Positions 34,771-41,309 of a DNA stretch of 64,000 bases are shown piece after piece. Position numbers and translations under genes: made by a program. The stretch lies in the NCBI RefSeq assembly GCF_004328645.1, contig NZ_CP031395.1:186001-250000 (forward strand), given 5' to 3'. Below the pieces are notes generated by a model. It made no database searches and was not told the origin of the DNA. It worked only from the letters and a program-made list of their open reading frames with translations. How positions within the stretch are numbered: the first letter of the stretch is position 1; each line of letters opens with the position of its first letter. Origin of the DNA: Hylemonella gracilis (GTDB lineage Bacteria; Pseudomonadota; Gammaproteobacteria; Burkholderiales; Burkholderiaceae_C).

Positions 34771-35973
34771 ATGCTCATCGACTTCTTCTACACCCTGCGC
34801 GCGGCCAAGCTGCCGGTCTCGGTCAAGGAGTACCTGACGCTGTTGGAGGCGCTGAAGGAAGGCGTAGTCGGCCCGGCGTCGGGGGACGGGGAGACCGGCG
34901 GCTACAAGATCGATGACTTCTATTACCTCAGTCGCGCCACGCTGGTGAAAGACGAGAAGCACTACGACAAGTTCGATCGTGCCTTCTCGGCCTACTTCAA
35001 GGGCTTGGAACTGCGGGCCGACTTCACCCAGGACATTCCCCTGGATTGGCTACGCAAGAACCTGGAGCTCCACCTCAGCCCAGAAGAAAAGGCCGCGATC
35101 GAGAAGCTGGGCTGGGACGAACTGATGGAGACGCTCAAGAAGCGCTTCGAGGAACAGAAAGAACGCCACGAAGGCGGCAACAAGTGGATCGGCACCGGCG
35201 GCACCTCGCCATTCGGCGCCAATGGCTACAACCCGCAGGGCGTGCGCATCGGGCAGGAAAAGGGCCGCAACAAGAGCGCGGTCAAGGTCTGGGACCAACG
35301 CGCCTACAAGGACTACGACGACAGCCAGGAGCTCGGCACACGCAACATCAAGGTGGCCTTGCGGCGCCTGCGGCGCTTCGCGCGCGAGGGCAACGAACTG
35401 GAACTGGCGCTGGACGACACCATCCGTGCCACGGCGGCCAACGCCGGTTACCTTGACATCAAGCTGGTGCCCGAGCGCCACAACAACGTGAAAGTGCTGC
35501 TGCTCATGGACGTGGGCGGCACCATGGACGAGCACATCCAGCGCGTGGAAGAATTGTTCAGCGCGGCCAAGGCCGAGTTCAAGCACCTGGAGTTTTATTA
35601 CTTCCACAACTGCGTCTACGACTTCATGTGGAAGAACAACCGCCGTCGCTTTGGCGAGAAGTTCCCGACCTGGGACATCATCCGCAAGTACAACAAGGAC
35701 TACAAGCTCATCTTCGTCGGCGACGCGACCATGAGCCCCTATGAAATCGTCCAGCCTGGCGGCAGCGTCGAGTACTACAACGAAGAGGCAGGGGCGGAAT
35801 GGCTGCAGCGCCTGACCCAGGCCTTCCCCAAGTTCGCCTGGATCAACCCCGAACCGCAGGGCGCCTGGCAATACCGTCAGAGCATTTCCATCGTCCAGCA
35901 GTTGATGAACCAGCGCATGTACCCACTGACCCTGCGCGGACTGGAAGAAGCAATGCGCCTGCTGACGAAATGA
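34771..35973 (+). CDS. VWA domain protein, CoxE-like (COG3825 type)
   Basis: 400-residue protein with an N-terminal helical region (residues 1-130), a charged linker, and a C-terminal von Willebrand A domain. The metal-site motif is DVGGT (residues 247-251) in VLLLMDVGGTMDEHIQRVEELF, a variant of the usual DxSxS that I recall as common in this family (DVGGS). FKHLEFYYFHNCVYDFMWKNNRRR and LIFVGDATMSPYEI follow. Partners of MoxR ATPases; CoxE itself acts in carbon monoxide dehydrogenase maturation, but no such enzyme is here, so the target is unknown. Confidence 0.9.
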   Translation: MLIDFFYTLRAAKLPVSVKEYLTLLEALKEGVVGPASGDGETGGYKIDDFYYLSRATLVKDEKHYDKFDRAFSAYFKGLELRADFTQDIPLDWLRKNLELHLSPEEKAAIEKLGWDELMETLKKRFEEQKERHEGGNKWIGTGGTSPFGANGYNPQGVRIGQEKGRNKSAVKVWDQRAYKDYDDSQELGTRNIKVALRRLRRFAREGNELELALDDTIRATAANAGYLDIKLVPERHNNVKVLLLMDVGGTMDEHIQRVEELFSAAKAEFKHLEFYYFHNCVYDFMWKNNRRRFGEKFPTWDIIRKYNKDYKLIFVGDATMSPYEIVQPGGSVEYYNEEAGAEWLQRLTQAFPKFAWINPEPQGAWQYRQSISIVQQLMNQRMYPLTLRGLEEAMRLLTK

Positions 35974-35987
35974 TGGAACGCCACCTG

Positions 35988-36011
35988 CCCTTCCCCCTTG
36001 AGGGGGAAGGG
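35988..36011. repeat. Intergenic palindrome, CCCTTCCCCC-TTGA-GGGGGAAGGG
   Basis: Ten-base arms around a TTGA loop, between the VWA gene and tRNA-Arg. The same TTGA-centred C-run/G-run design occurs at 17852-17873, pointing to a dispersed repeat family. It could also act as a hairpin ending the VWA transcript, though it lacks a T-run. Confidence 0.6.
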
Positions 36012-36078
36012 TTGGGATGGGGGTGAACTGATGCGGCCGTCGGCGACGGAGGCAAAGGCCATAAAATGGCCTGCTTCC

Positions 36079-36153
36079 GCCGCCGTAGTTCAATGGATAG
36101 AACGAGCGCCTCCTAAGCGCTAGATACAGGTTCGATTCCTGTCGGGGGCGCCA
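36079..36153 (+). tRNA. tRNA-Arg (anticodon CCU)
   Basis: 75-nt cloverleaf including encoded CCA (36151-36153). Anticodon stem AGCGC/GCGCT with loop CTCCTAA, anticodon CCT at 36112-36114, reading AGG codons. T-arm ACAGG-TTCGATT-CCTGT. Acceptor arms GCCGCCG (36079-36085) and CGGGGGC (36143-36149) pair except at position 4, where G faces G. D-arm TAGTTCAATGGATAGAAC is normal. Confidence 0.93.
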
Positions 36154-36224
36154 ACGCCTATAAGCCGCGCTCGTCACGAGCCCCTTGTCGAGCCTTCACA
36201 CAGCCCACCTCTACGCTTAAGCCC

Positions 36225-36464
36225 ATGAACCTTCAAGCCTCGAAATGGGACCACAGTCTGGCCCTGCGCCTGCCCGAGGAATTCGTGCGCCAGCACGGCC
36301 TGCAGGACGGGGCCCTGCTCCAAGCCGATATCGGCAAGGATGGCACGCTGACGCTCAAGCCCGCTGGCTGGGACCGCGCCGCCTTCGCCGCCGAGCTCGA
36401 AGCCGCGCGCGCAGCCATGCCGCCCAGCCGGGCCTCGCTGGAGTCCTTGCGCAGCGGCCCGTGA
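36225..36464 (+). CDS. AbrB/SpoVT-like antitoxin, VapB-type
   Basis: 79-residue protein. The first half (LQASKWDHSLALRLPEEFVRQHGLQDGALLQADI) follows the swapped-hairpin AbrB/MazE DNA-binding fold; the second half is an alanine-rich helix suited to wrapping a toxin. The PIN-domain gene begins 41 bp later, so the pair looks like a VapBC-type toxin-antitoxin locus, sited just after tRNA-Arg. No operator palindrome stands out upstream. Confidence 0.78.
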   Translation: MNLQASKWDHSLALRLPEEFVRQHGLQDGALLQADIGKDGTLTLKPAGWDRAAFAAELEAARAAMPPSRASLESLRSGP

Positions 36465-36505
36465 GCCGATGGCGCACTTGCATCCTTCGTCTTAGGCCCT
36501 GACCG

Positions 36506-36934
36506 ATGATCTACGTCGACACCACCGTCATTGCTGCCCTGCTGATGCAGGAACCCAACAGCGCTTCCGCCGCCGGCTGGTACGCCGCCAGCGAGGATGA
36601 GCTGGTCTCCAGCGTGTGGACCATGACCGAGTTCAGCCAAGTGCTGGGCTGGAAGCAGCGCAGCCAGCAACTGAATGCCGAACAGGCGCGCGCGGTCTGG
36701 GACCGCTTCCAACGCCTGATCGGCAGCGACCTGCGCCTGCTGCCGGTGGACGCGCTGGATCATCACCGCGCCGCCCAGATGGCCCAGGACCCGGCGAACC
36801 AGCTGGGCGCGGCCGAGGCCCTGCACCTGGCTTGCGCCGAGCGCGCGGGCGCCAAGGGGGTGGCCACGCTGAACGAGACACTCGCTCGTCAAGCCCAGAA
36901 GCTCAAGCTCAAGCCAGTGCCCCTGACGGCATGA
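36506..36934 (+). CDS. PIN domain protein, VapC-like with altered acidic residues
   Basis: 142-residue PIN-fold ribonuclease-like protein. The first acidic residue is Asp5 in MIYVDTTVIAALL, the second Glu42 in MTEFSQVLG. At the third site the usual Asp of DALHLA is Glu104 (GAAEALHLA), and the usual TLD is TLN (Asn123). Two of the four metal-binding acidic positions are therefore changed, so nuclease activity may be reduced. Paired with the AbrB-like gene upstream. Confidence 0.82.
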   Translation: MIYVDTTVIAALLMQEPNSASAAGWYAASEDELVSSVWTMTEFSQVLGWKQRSQQLNAEQARAVWDRFQRLIGSDLRLLPVDALDHHRAAQMAQDPANQLGAAEALHLACAERAGAKGVATLNETLARQAQKLKLKPVPLTA

Positions 36935-36937
36935 GCA

Positions 36938-36955
36938 CTGGGTCGTGCGACCCAG
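36938..36955. terminator. Hairpin after the PIN gene
   Basis: CTGGGTCG/CGACCCAG perfect inverted repeat just past the stop codon (36932-36934). There is a TTTT only 10 bases further on, so it is a weak candidate for an intrinsic terminator. Confidence 0.45.
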
Positions 36956-37225
36956 ACCACCGCGCTTTTGTATCGACCCGTATCGGTTTCTCACATAGTC
37001 GACACGAGACCTCCCAGCCTGTCGACCGCTCCGATACAAAGCTACAAACTCATACAAATCGCCCACCCCTGAACGTGGTGCGGGCCACTTGCATCCGGCA
37101 CACTGCGGCCACTGCCACTCGCCCTCCGGCACCGCATCCGACCTGGACAATCAGGTTCTGCGCGCGGCCTCGAGTTACCGAGCGGTGTCTTGTTATTGGG
37201 CGCGCAGCCAGTTTCATTTCACACC
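36956..37225. other. Intergenic stretch upstream of the CsoR-family gene
   Basis: About 270 bp without a convincing gene on either strand. It has locally lower GC in its first half (TTTTGTATCGACCCGTATCG and similar) and presumably carries the promoter of the CsoR-family gene. No clear operator was found. Confidence 0.4.
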
Positions 37226-37549
37226 ATGTCCAGAACCGCCACCACTCCCCGGAAAACATCCTCTGCGCGCAGCAGCGCCACCGACACGCGCTCCGAACAT
37301 CAGAAGGATGTGATCAATCGCCTGCGCCGCATCGAAGGCCAGGTCCGTGGCGTGATCGAGATGATTCAGACAGAACGCAGCAACGAGGATCTGGCGCTGC
37401 AGATGTCCGCCGTGCGCAGGGCCATGGACAAGGCTTTCTATCGCCTGATCGCCTGCCATGTCCAGGAAGCCATCGGCGGCAAGCAGAACGACCCGCGCGT
37501 CAAGAAGGAAATCGAGCGCGTCACGCGCCTGCTCGAGAAATTCGGCTGA
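37226..37549 (+). CDS. CsoR/RcnR/FrmR family repressor without canonical metal ligands
   Basis: 107-residue all-helical DUF156 protein. INRLRRIEGQVRGVIEMIQ is diagnostic. Aligned by eye with CsoR, the ligand triad Cys-His-Cys becomes Asn53, His78 and Ala82; the only cysteine is Cys77, next to His78. FrmR and RcnR ligand sets are not matched either. So it is likely not a Cu(I) sensor of the usual kind. The start Met at 37226 (MSRTATTPRK) begins a basic tail; a longer frame begins at 37190. No metal transporter or formaldehyde gene is adjacent. Confidence 0.85.
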   Translation: MSRTATTPRKTSSARSSATDTRSEHQKDVINRLRRIEGQVRGVIEMIQTERSNEDLALQMSAVRRAMDKAFYRLIACHVQEAIGGKQNDPRVKKEIERVTRLLEKFG

Positions 37550-37624
37550 TCCGGAACCTCGCGCCCGCCGCCCCTGGGGGCGCCGCCAAGCGTCGACCAG
37601 GGCCAGCCCAAGACGTGTGCACCC

Positions 37625-37643
37625 GCATGCATAGAATGCATGC
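37625..37643. promoter_or_regulatory. TGCATGCA palindrome and leaderless-type promoter of the 5'-nucleotidase gene
   Basis: GCATGCAT-AGA-ATGCATGC directly abuts the ATG at 37644. Within it TAGAAT (37632-37637) is a -10-like hexamer exactly six bases before the ATG, and no ribosome binding site is present, so the mRNA may be leaderless. The 10-mer GCACCCGCAT (37619-37628) is also found beside queC. Confidence 0.5.
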
Positions 37644-38540
37644 ATGGCCAACACTCTGAACGGCAAGCTCGTCGTGGCGATTTCGTCACGCGCGCTCTTT
37701 GATTTCGAAGAAGAAAACAGCCTCTTCGAGCAAAGCGATGACCGGGCCTACATGAAGTTGCAGCTCGAGAAACTTGACGTTCCAGCCAAGCCGGGCGTGG
37801 CGTTCTCAATGGTGCGCAAGCTACTGGCCTTCAACGATGCGCAGGCGCAGCGCGTGGAGGTGGCCATCCTGTCCCGCAATGACCCGGTCTCTGGCATGCG
37901 CGTCTTTCGCTCCGCGCAACACTATGGTCTGCCCATCGTGCGCGGCAGTTTCACGCGCGGTCAATCACCTTGGCGCTACCTCAAGCCGCTGCGCGCGAAT
38001 CTGTTCCTTTCGGCGAACCCGGAGGACGTGCGCGCCGCCCTGAGCGAGGGCTTCGCGGCGGCGACCGTCGCCACCCATTCCGCGCGAGCAGCGGACCGGC
38101 ACCCGAACGAAGTGCGCATCGCTTTCGACGGCGACGCCGTGCTGTTCGACGACGAGGCCGAACGCGTGTACCAATCTTCGGGCCTGTCCGCATTTCAGCA
38201 GCACGAACAGGACAAGGCGCTCACACCGCTTTCCGCCGGCCCCTTCAAGCCGCTGCTGGCCGCCCTGCACCGTCTGCAGCAGGAAGGCACGCCCACCATG
38301 CGCATCCGCACCGCGCTGGTCACCGCGCGCAGCGCGCCGGCGCATGAGCGGGCCATCCGCACGCTGATGAACTGGAACATCGAGGTGGACGAAGCCATGT
38401 TCCTGGGTGGGCTGGAAAAGGGGGAATTCTTGCGCGAATTCGAGCCCGACTTCTTCTTTGACGACCAGGTCGGCCACGTCAATTCCGCAGCCGAGCACGT
38501 GCCGGCCGGCCATGTGGCCAGCGGCATCTCGAACGCCTAG
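37644..38540 (+). CDS. Cytosolic 5'-nucleotidase (PF06189 type)
   Basis: 298-residue HAD-like nucleotidase related to NT5C1-type 5'-nucleotidases, hydrolysing nucleoside monophosphates. [21 protein letters not shown] at the start, [20 protein letters not shown], the acidic motif [18 protein letters not shown] and FFFDDQVGH near the end are family blocks. Its stop overlaps the convergent queC stop by 4 bp. Both genes begin at the same type of palindrome, suggesting a shared regulator. Confidence 0.9.
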   Translation: MANTLNGKLVVAISSRALFDFEEENSLFEQSDDRAYMKLQLEKLDVPAKPGVAFSMVRKLLAFNDAQAQRVEVAILSRNDPVSGMRVFRSAQHYGLPIVRGSFTRGQSPWRYLKPLRANLFLSANPEDVRAALSEGFAAATVATHSARAADRHPNEVRIAFDGDAVLFDDEAERVYQSSGLSAFQQHEQDKALTPLSAGPFKPLLAALHRLQQEGTPTMRIRTALVTARSAPAHERAIRTLMNWNIEVDEAMFLGGLEKGEFLREFEPDFFFDDQVGHVNSAAEHVPAGHVASGISNA

Positions 38541-39235
38541 GCCGCCGCGCGATACCGTTCCCAGCCCCGGGCTCGCAACTCGCAGGCCGGGCAATGACCA
38601 CAGCCGTAGCCCCAGACATGGCGCTGGCCGCGCTCCCCGAGGTAGCAGGTGTGCGTGTGCTCCACGATCAGGTCCACCAGCATCTTTCCGCCCAGCGACT
38701 CGGCCAGATGCCAGGTCTCGGCCTTGTCGATCCACATCAGCGGCGTCTCGATCAGCAGGCGCTTGTCCATGCCCAGCGACAGCGCGATCTGCATGGCTTT
38801 CATGGTGTCGTCCCGGCAGTCCGGGTAACCGGAAAAGTCGGTCTCGCAGACACCGGTGATCAGTACCTGAAGATCACGCCGATAGGCAACCGCCGCCGCC
38901 AGCGTCAGGAACAGCAGATTACGCCCTGGCACAAAGGTGTTGGGCAGGCCGTTGGCCTGCATCTGGAACTCGGTTTCGCGGGTCAGTGAGGTTTCGCTGA
39001 CTGCGCCGAGTACGGCCACGTCCAGCAGATGGTCCTGGCCCAGTCGGCCCGACCAGTGAGGGTAGGCGCGGCGCAGCTCTGCCAACACGCGCAGGCGAGC
39101 GTCGAGCTCCACGGCATGGCGCTGGCGATAGTCGAAGGCGATGGTTTCAACGCGCTCGTAGCGGCTGAGCGCTTGGGCCAGGCAGGTGGTGGAATCCTGG
39201 CCGCCGGAGAACAGAACAAGTGCTGACGTGTGCAT
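38537..39235 (-). CDS. queC: 7-cyano-7-deazaguanine synthase
   Basis: 232-residue ATP-dependent enzyme that makes preQ0 from 7-carboxy-7-deazaguanine on the queuosine pathway. N-terminal PP-loop [11 protein letters not shown] (residues 8-18), nucleotide recognition [28 protein letters not shown], and zinc-binding cysteines in HTCYLGERG and [11 protein letters not shown]. It overlaps the 5'-nucleotidase gene tail to tail by 4 bp. No other que gene is in the window. Confidence 0.96.
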   Translation of the reverse strand: MHTSALVLFSGGQDSTTCLAQALSRYERVETIAFDYRQRHAVELDARLRVLAELRRAYPHWSGRLGQDHLLDVAVLGAVSETSLTRETEFQMQANGLPNTFVPGRNLLFLTLAAAVAYRRDLQVLITGVCETDFSGYPDCRDDTMKAMQIALSLGMDKRLLIETPLMWIDKAETWHLAESLGGKMLVDLIVEHTHTCYLGERGQRHVWGYGCGHCPACELRARGWERYRAAA

Positions 39236-39261
39236 GCATGGATATTAGGTCATGCATGCAC
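39230..39261. promoter_or_regulatory. 11-bp inverted repeat and leaderless-type promoter of queC
   Basis: GTGCATGCATG (39230-39240), 10-nt loop, CATGCATGCAC (39251-39261), covering the queC start. On the minus strand TAATAT (39247-39242) is followed by six bases and then the ATG, the same layout as the 5'-nucleotidase gene. GCACCCGCAT recurs at 39258-39267. Confidence 0.5.
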
Positions 39262-39272
39262 CCGCATCGGAC

Positions 39273-39818
39273 TCACTCGGCCTTTCCGGGCTCCTTGATC
39301 TGGGTGGGGGAGTAAGTCAGCACTTCCTTGGCGATGTCACCGGGCGCATTCAGCGGGTCGACCTGGCGGTTGGTCGCCTGCACCGGCGTTTGCGCCTGCT
39401 GTTGCGCCGCAAGACTCTGAGCGGGATGGTTCTGCATGAAGATCTCAACCACGCGTGCACTCGCACTCCAGACTGACGCAATGTGGCGCGAGAGAACCTC
39501 GGACAGCGGCTCCTTGGGCAACTCTTCCTTTTCAGGCACTTTGAAGGCCTCTTCCTTGCGCAAGGTCCAGTCACGCGAGGAATTGTCAGCGCCGCTGCCT
39601 TGTGAGGGATCAGACTGGGCGCCTGCGCTGGCTTGTGCCTGCAGCGCCGGGTTGATGGCGTTGATCACGCCCGGGCTGGGCGCCGCCGCGTCGGGCGCTG
39701 GCGGGTTGACGGGTGCGACGGGGGCCACCCTGGCTTGCGGTGCGACCATGACCTCGACGCCCGCAGGCCACAAGGGCGGTCGCTCAAGTACCGTTCGATC
39801 AATGCTAGGCAGTTCCAT
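39273..39818 (-). CDS. Conserved hypothetical, proline/alanine-rich protein
   Basis: 181 residues, no membrane segment or signal peptide. Residues 1-75 are low-complexity (APVAPVNPPAPDAAAPSPG), followed by a charged helix (LRKEEAFKVPEKEELPKEPLSEVLSRHIASVWSASARVVEIF) and a glutamine-rich tail. Not recognised. It looks like a secreted or surface-complex accessory protein of the type III secretion-like kind in composition, but no such locus is near, so no function is proposed. Its promoter should lie in the AT-richer 39.8-40.2 kb stretch. Confidence 0.65.
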   Translation of the reverse strand: MELPSIDRTVLERPPLWPAGVEVMVAPQARVAPVAPVNPPAPDAAAPSPGVINAINPALQAQASAGAQSDPSQGSGADNSSRDWTLRKEEAFKVPEKEELPKEPLSEVLSRHIASVWSASARVVEIFMQNHPAQSLAAQQQAQTPVQATNRQVDPLNAPGDIAKEVLTYSPTQIKEPGKAE

Positions 39819-40170
39819 GAATATTCCCCCACCCCCGACCCGCCACCCGAGAGCAATTATTTTTCCATTGGCGTAATTCGGTTTACGGCAGCAAAGACCA
39901 AAGCTTAAGGGCTATGTTTGTAACTTTTCTTCTTTTTTTGGAAGTTTTTCCAAATACATGAAGCTCGATCCATTCGATGCAAGCAAAAAACAAACCAATT
40001 GCACGCCGCACTCACCACAGATGTGACATTTTCAGCGCCAACAGGATGTTTCGTTCTTGCCTGACGCCCGAGTCAGGAATGCACCGAACGCCTGAAATGT
40101 AGACACCCCTGCTCGCCCCGTCATGGTGACAGTACATGCCTGCGGGAAATTCCGTAGGTTTTTCTTTTTA
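39819..40170. other. AT-rich intergenic region upstream of the TRAP operon
   Basis: About 350 bp without a convincing gene, clearly lower in GC than the surroundings. It holds a perfect palindrome TTGGAA-GTTT-TTCCAA (39938-39953) and T-rich tracts, and serves as divergent promoter region for the hypothetical gene (minus) and the TRAP operon (plus). Confidence 0.5.
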
Positions 40171-40209
40171 TGTATCGATACACTAAATCGATTCACTATA
40201 ACGATTTAC
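40171..40209. repeat. Three tandem 13-bp CG-centred operator-like repeats
   Basis: Unit 1 TGTATCGATACAC (40171-40183), unit 2 TAAATCGATTCAC (40184-40196), unit 3 TATAACGATTTAC (40197-40209). All share T..A.CGAT..AC, and the CG centres are exactly 13 bp apart. The array ends 4 bp before the TAGGAG ribosome binding site of dctP. CG-centred dyads suggest a LacI-family regulator, one of which is encoded in this operon. Confidence 0.7.
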
Positions 40210-40227
40210 TAACGTAGGAGACAAACC

Positions 40228-41256
40228 ATGACATCCCTTTCTCGACGCCAACTCGTACAGGTGGCTAGTGCCGCTTCCATCGCCGCCGCAACCGGCATTC
40301 CCTCGATTTCACGGGCCCAGGCGACCGTGGCGCTGCGCTTCTCATCGTCCATGACGGCCGATGACAACGCGGCCCACTATGTCTGGTACCAGCGCCTGGC
40401 GGCCAACCTCAAGGCGGCCGTGGGTGACAAGGTGCGCCTGGACTACTTCCCCAACAGTCAATTGGGAAAGGAAAGCGACGTGGTGCAGCAGGTTAAGGTC
40501 GGCGCCATCGACATGATGGTCAGCGGCTCCTCCATCTGGGCCACGGTGCTGCCCGAAATCGGCATGCTGGATCTGGGCTACCTGTTCGACAGCTATGCCC
40601 ATGCCGCCAAGGTGCTGGATGGCGGTGTCGGCGCCGACCTGAACGACATACTGCAAAAGCGCGTCGGCTGCACGGTCCTGACCTGGGCCTCACACTTCGG
40701 CCCACGCAACGTGTACACCAAGACCCAGGTGAAATCGCTCGCCGAGATCAAGGGCCTGAAACTGCGGGTGCTGCCCACGCCGGCCTTTATCGAAACATTC
40801 AAGGTCATGGGCGCCATTCCCACGCCCATCCCCTTCGGCGAGCTGTACATCGCGGCGCAGACCGGTGTGGTGGACGGGTTCGAGCATGACGCCGGCACGG
40901 TACTGGCCAGCAAGCTCAACGAGGTGACCAAGTCTTGCTGGCAGACCGAGCACCTCTTCGGCCCCATGACCGTGGTTGCCAGCCGCCGCTGTATGGAAAA
41001 GATCCCGGCCGAGCTGCGCCCGGCGTTCATGAAAGCCGTGGCCGACTCCACCGCGCAGCAACGAGCCATCGCTTTCGACAAGGCTAGCTCCGCCATCGAT
41101 GAGCTCAAGAAAAAGGGCATGACTTTCTTTCCCATGGCGTCGGCCGAGCGCACTGCGGTGCGCAAGGAAATGGAAGCCAAGCTCTGGACGGACTTCGGCA
41201 AGCAGTACGCCAGCACGGTGCCGCTGTTCGCGGCGGTGAACGCCGCGCGGGGCTGA
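40228..41256 (+). CDS. TRAP transporter solute-binding protein, DctP family, Tat signal
   Basis: 342-residue periplasmic binding protein. The N terminus MTSLSRRQLVQVASAASIAA has a twin-arginine motif (SRRQL), so export is probably by the Tat pathway. DctP fold blocks: VALRFSSSMTADDNAAHYVWYQ, DYFPNSQLGKESDVVQQVKVG, IKGLKLRVLPTPAFIETFK and AQTGVVDGFEHDAGTVLAS. TAGGAG lies 8-10 bp before the ATG. First gene of an operon with a fused DctQM permease, LacI regulator and two enzymes; the substrate is likely an organic acid. Confidence 0.93.
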   Translation: MTSLSRRQLVQVASAASIAAATGIPSISRAQATVALRFSSSMTADDNAAHYVWYQRLAANLKAAVGDKVRLDYFPNSQLGKESDVVQQVKVGAIDMMVSGSSIWATVLPEIGMLDLGYLFDSYAHAAKVLDGGVGADLNDILQKRVGCTVLTWASHFGPRNVYTKTQVKSLAEIKGLKLRVLPTPAFIETFKVMGAIPTPIPFGELYIAAQTGVVDGFEHDAGTVLASKLNEVTKSCWQTEHLFGPMTVVASRRCMEKIPAELRPAFMKAVADSTAQQRAIAFDKASSAIDELKKKGMTFFPMASAERTAVRKEMEAKLWTDFGKQYASTVPLFAAVNAARG

Positions 41257-41309
41257 CCCGGACATGACCGAACCCGAGCACCCCTGCAGCCTCTGAAAGA
41301 ACAAAACGC

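Noticed and set aside
36079..36934. Integrative element at tRNA-Arg
   Set aside because: No integrase and no repeat of the tRNA 3' end was found downstream; the adjacent pair could have arrived otherwise.
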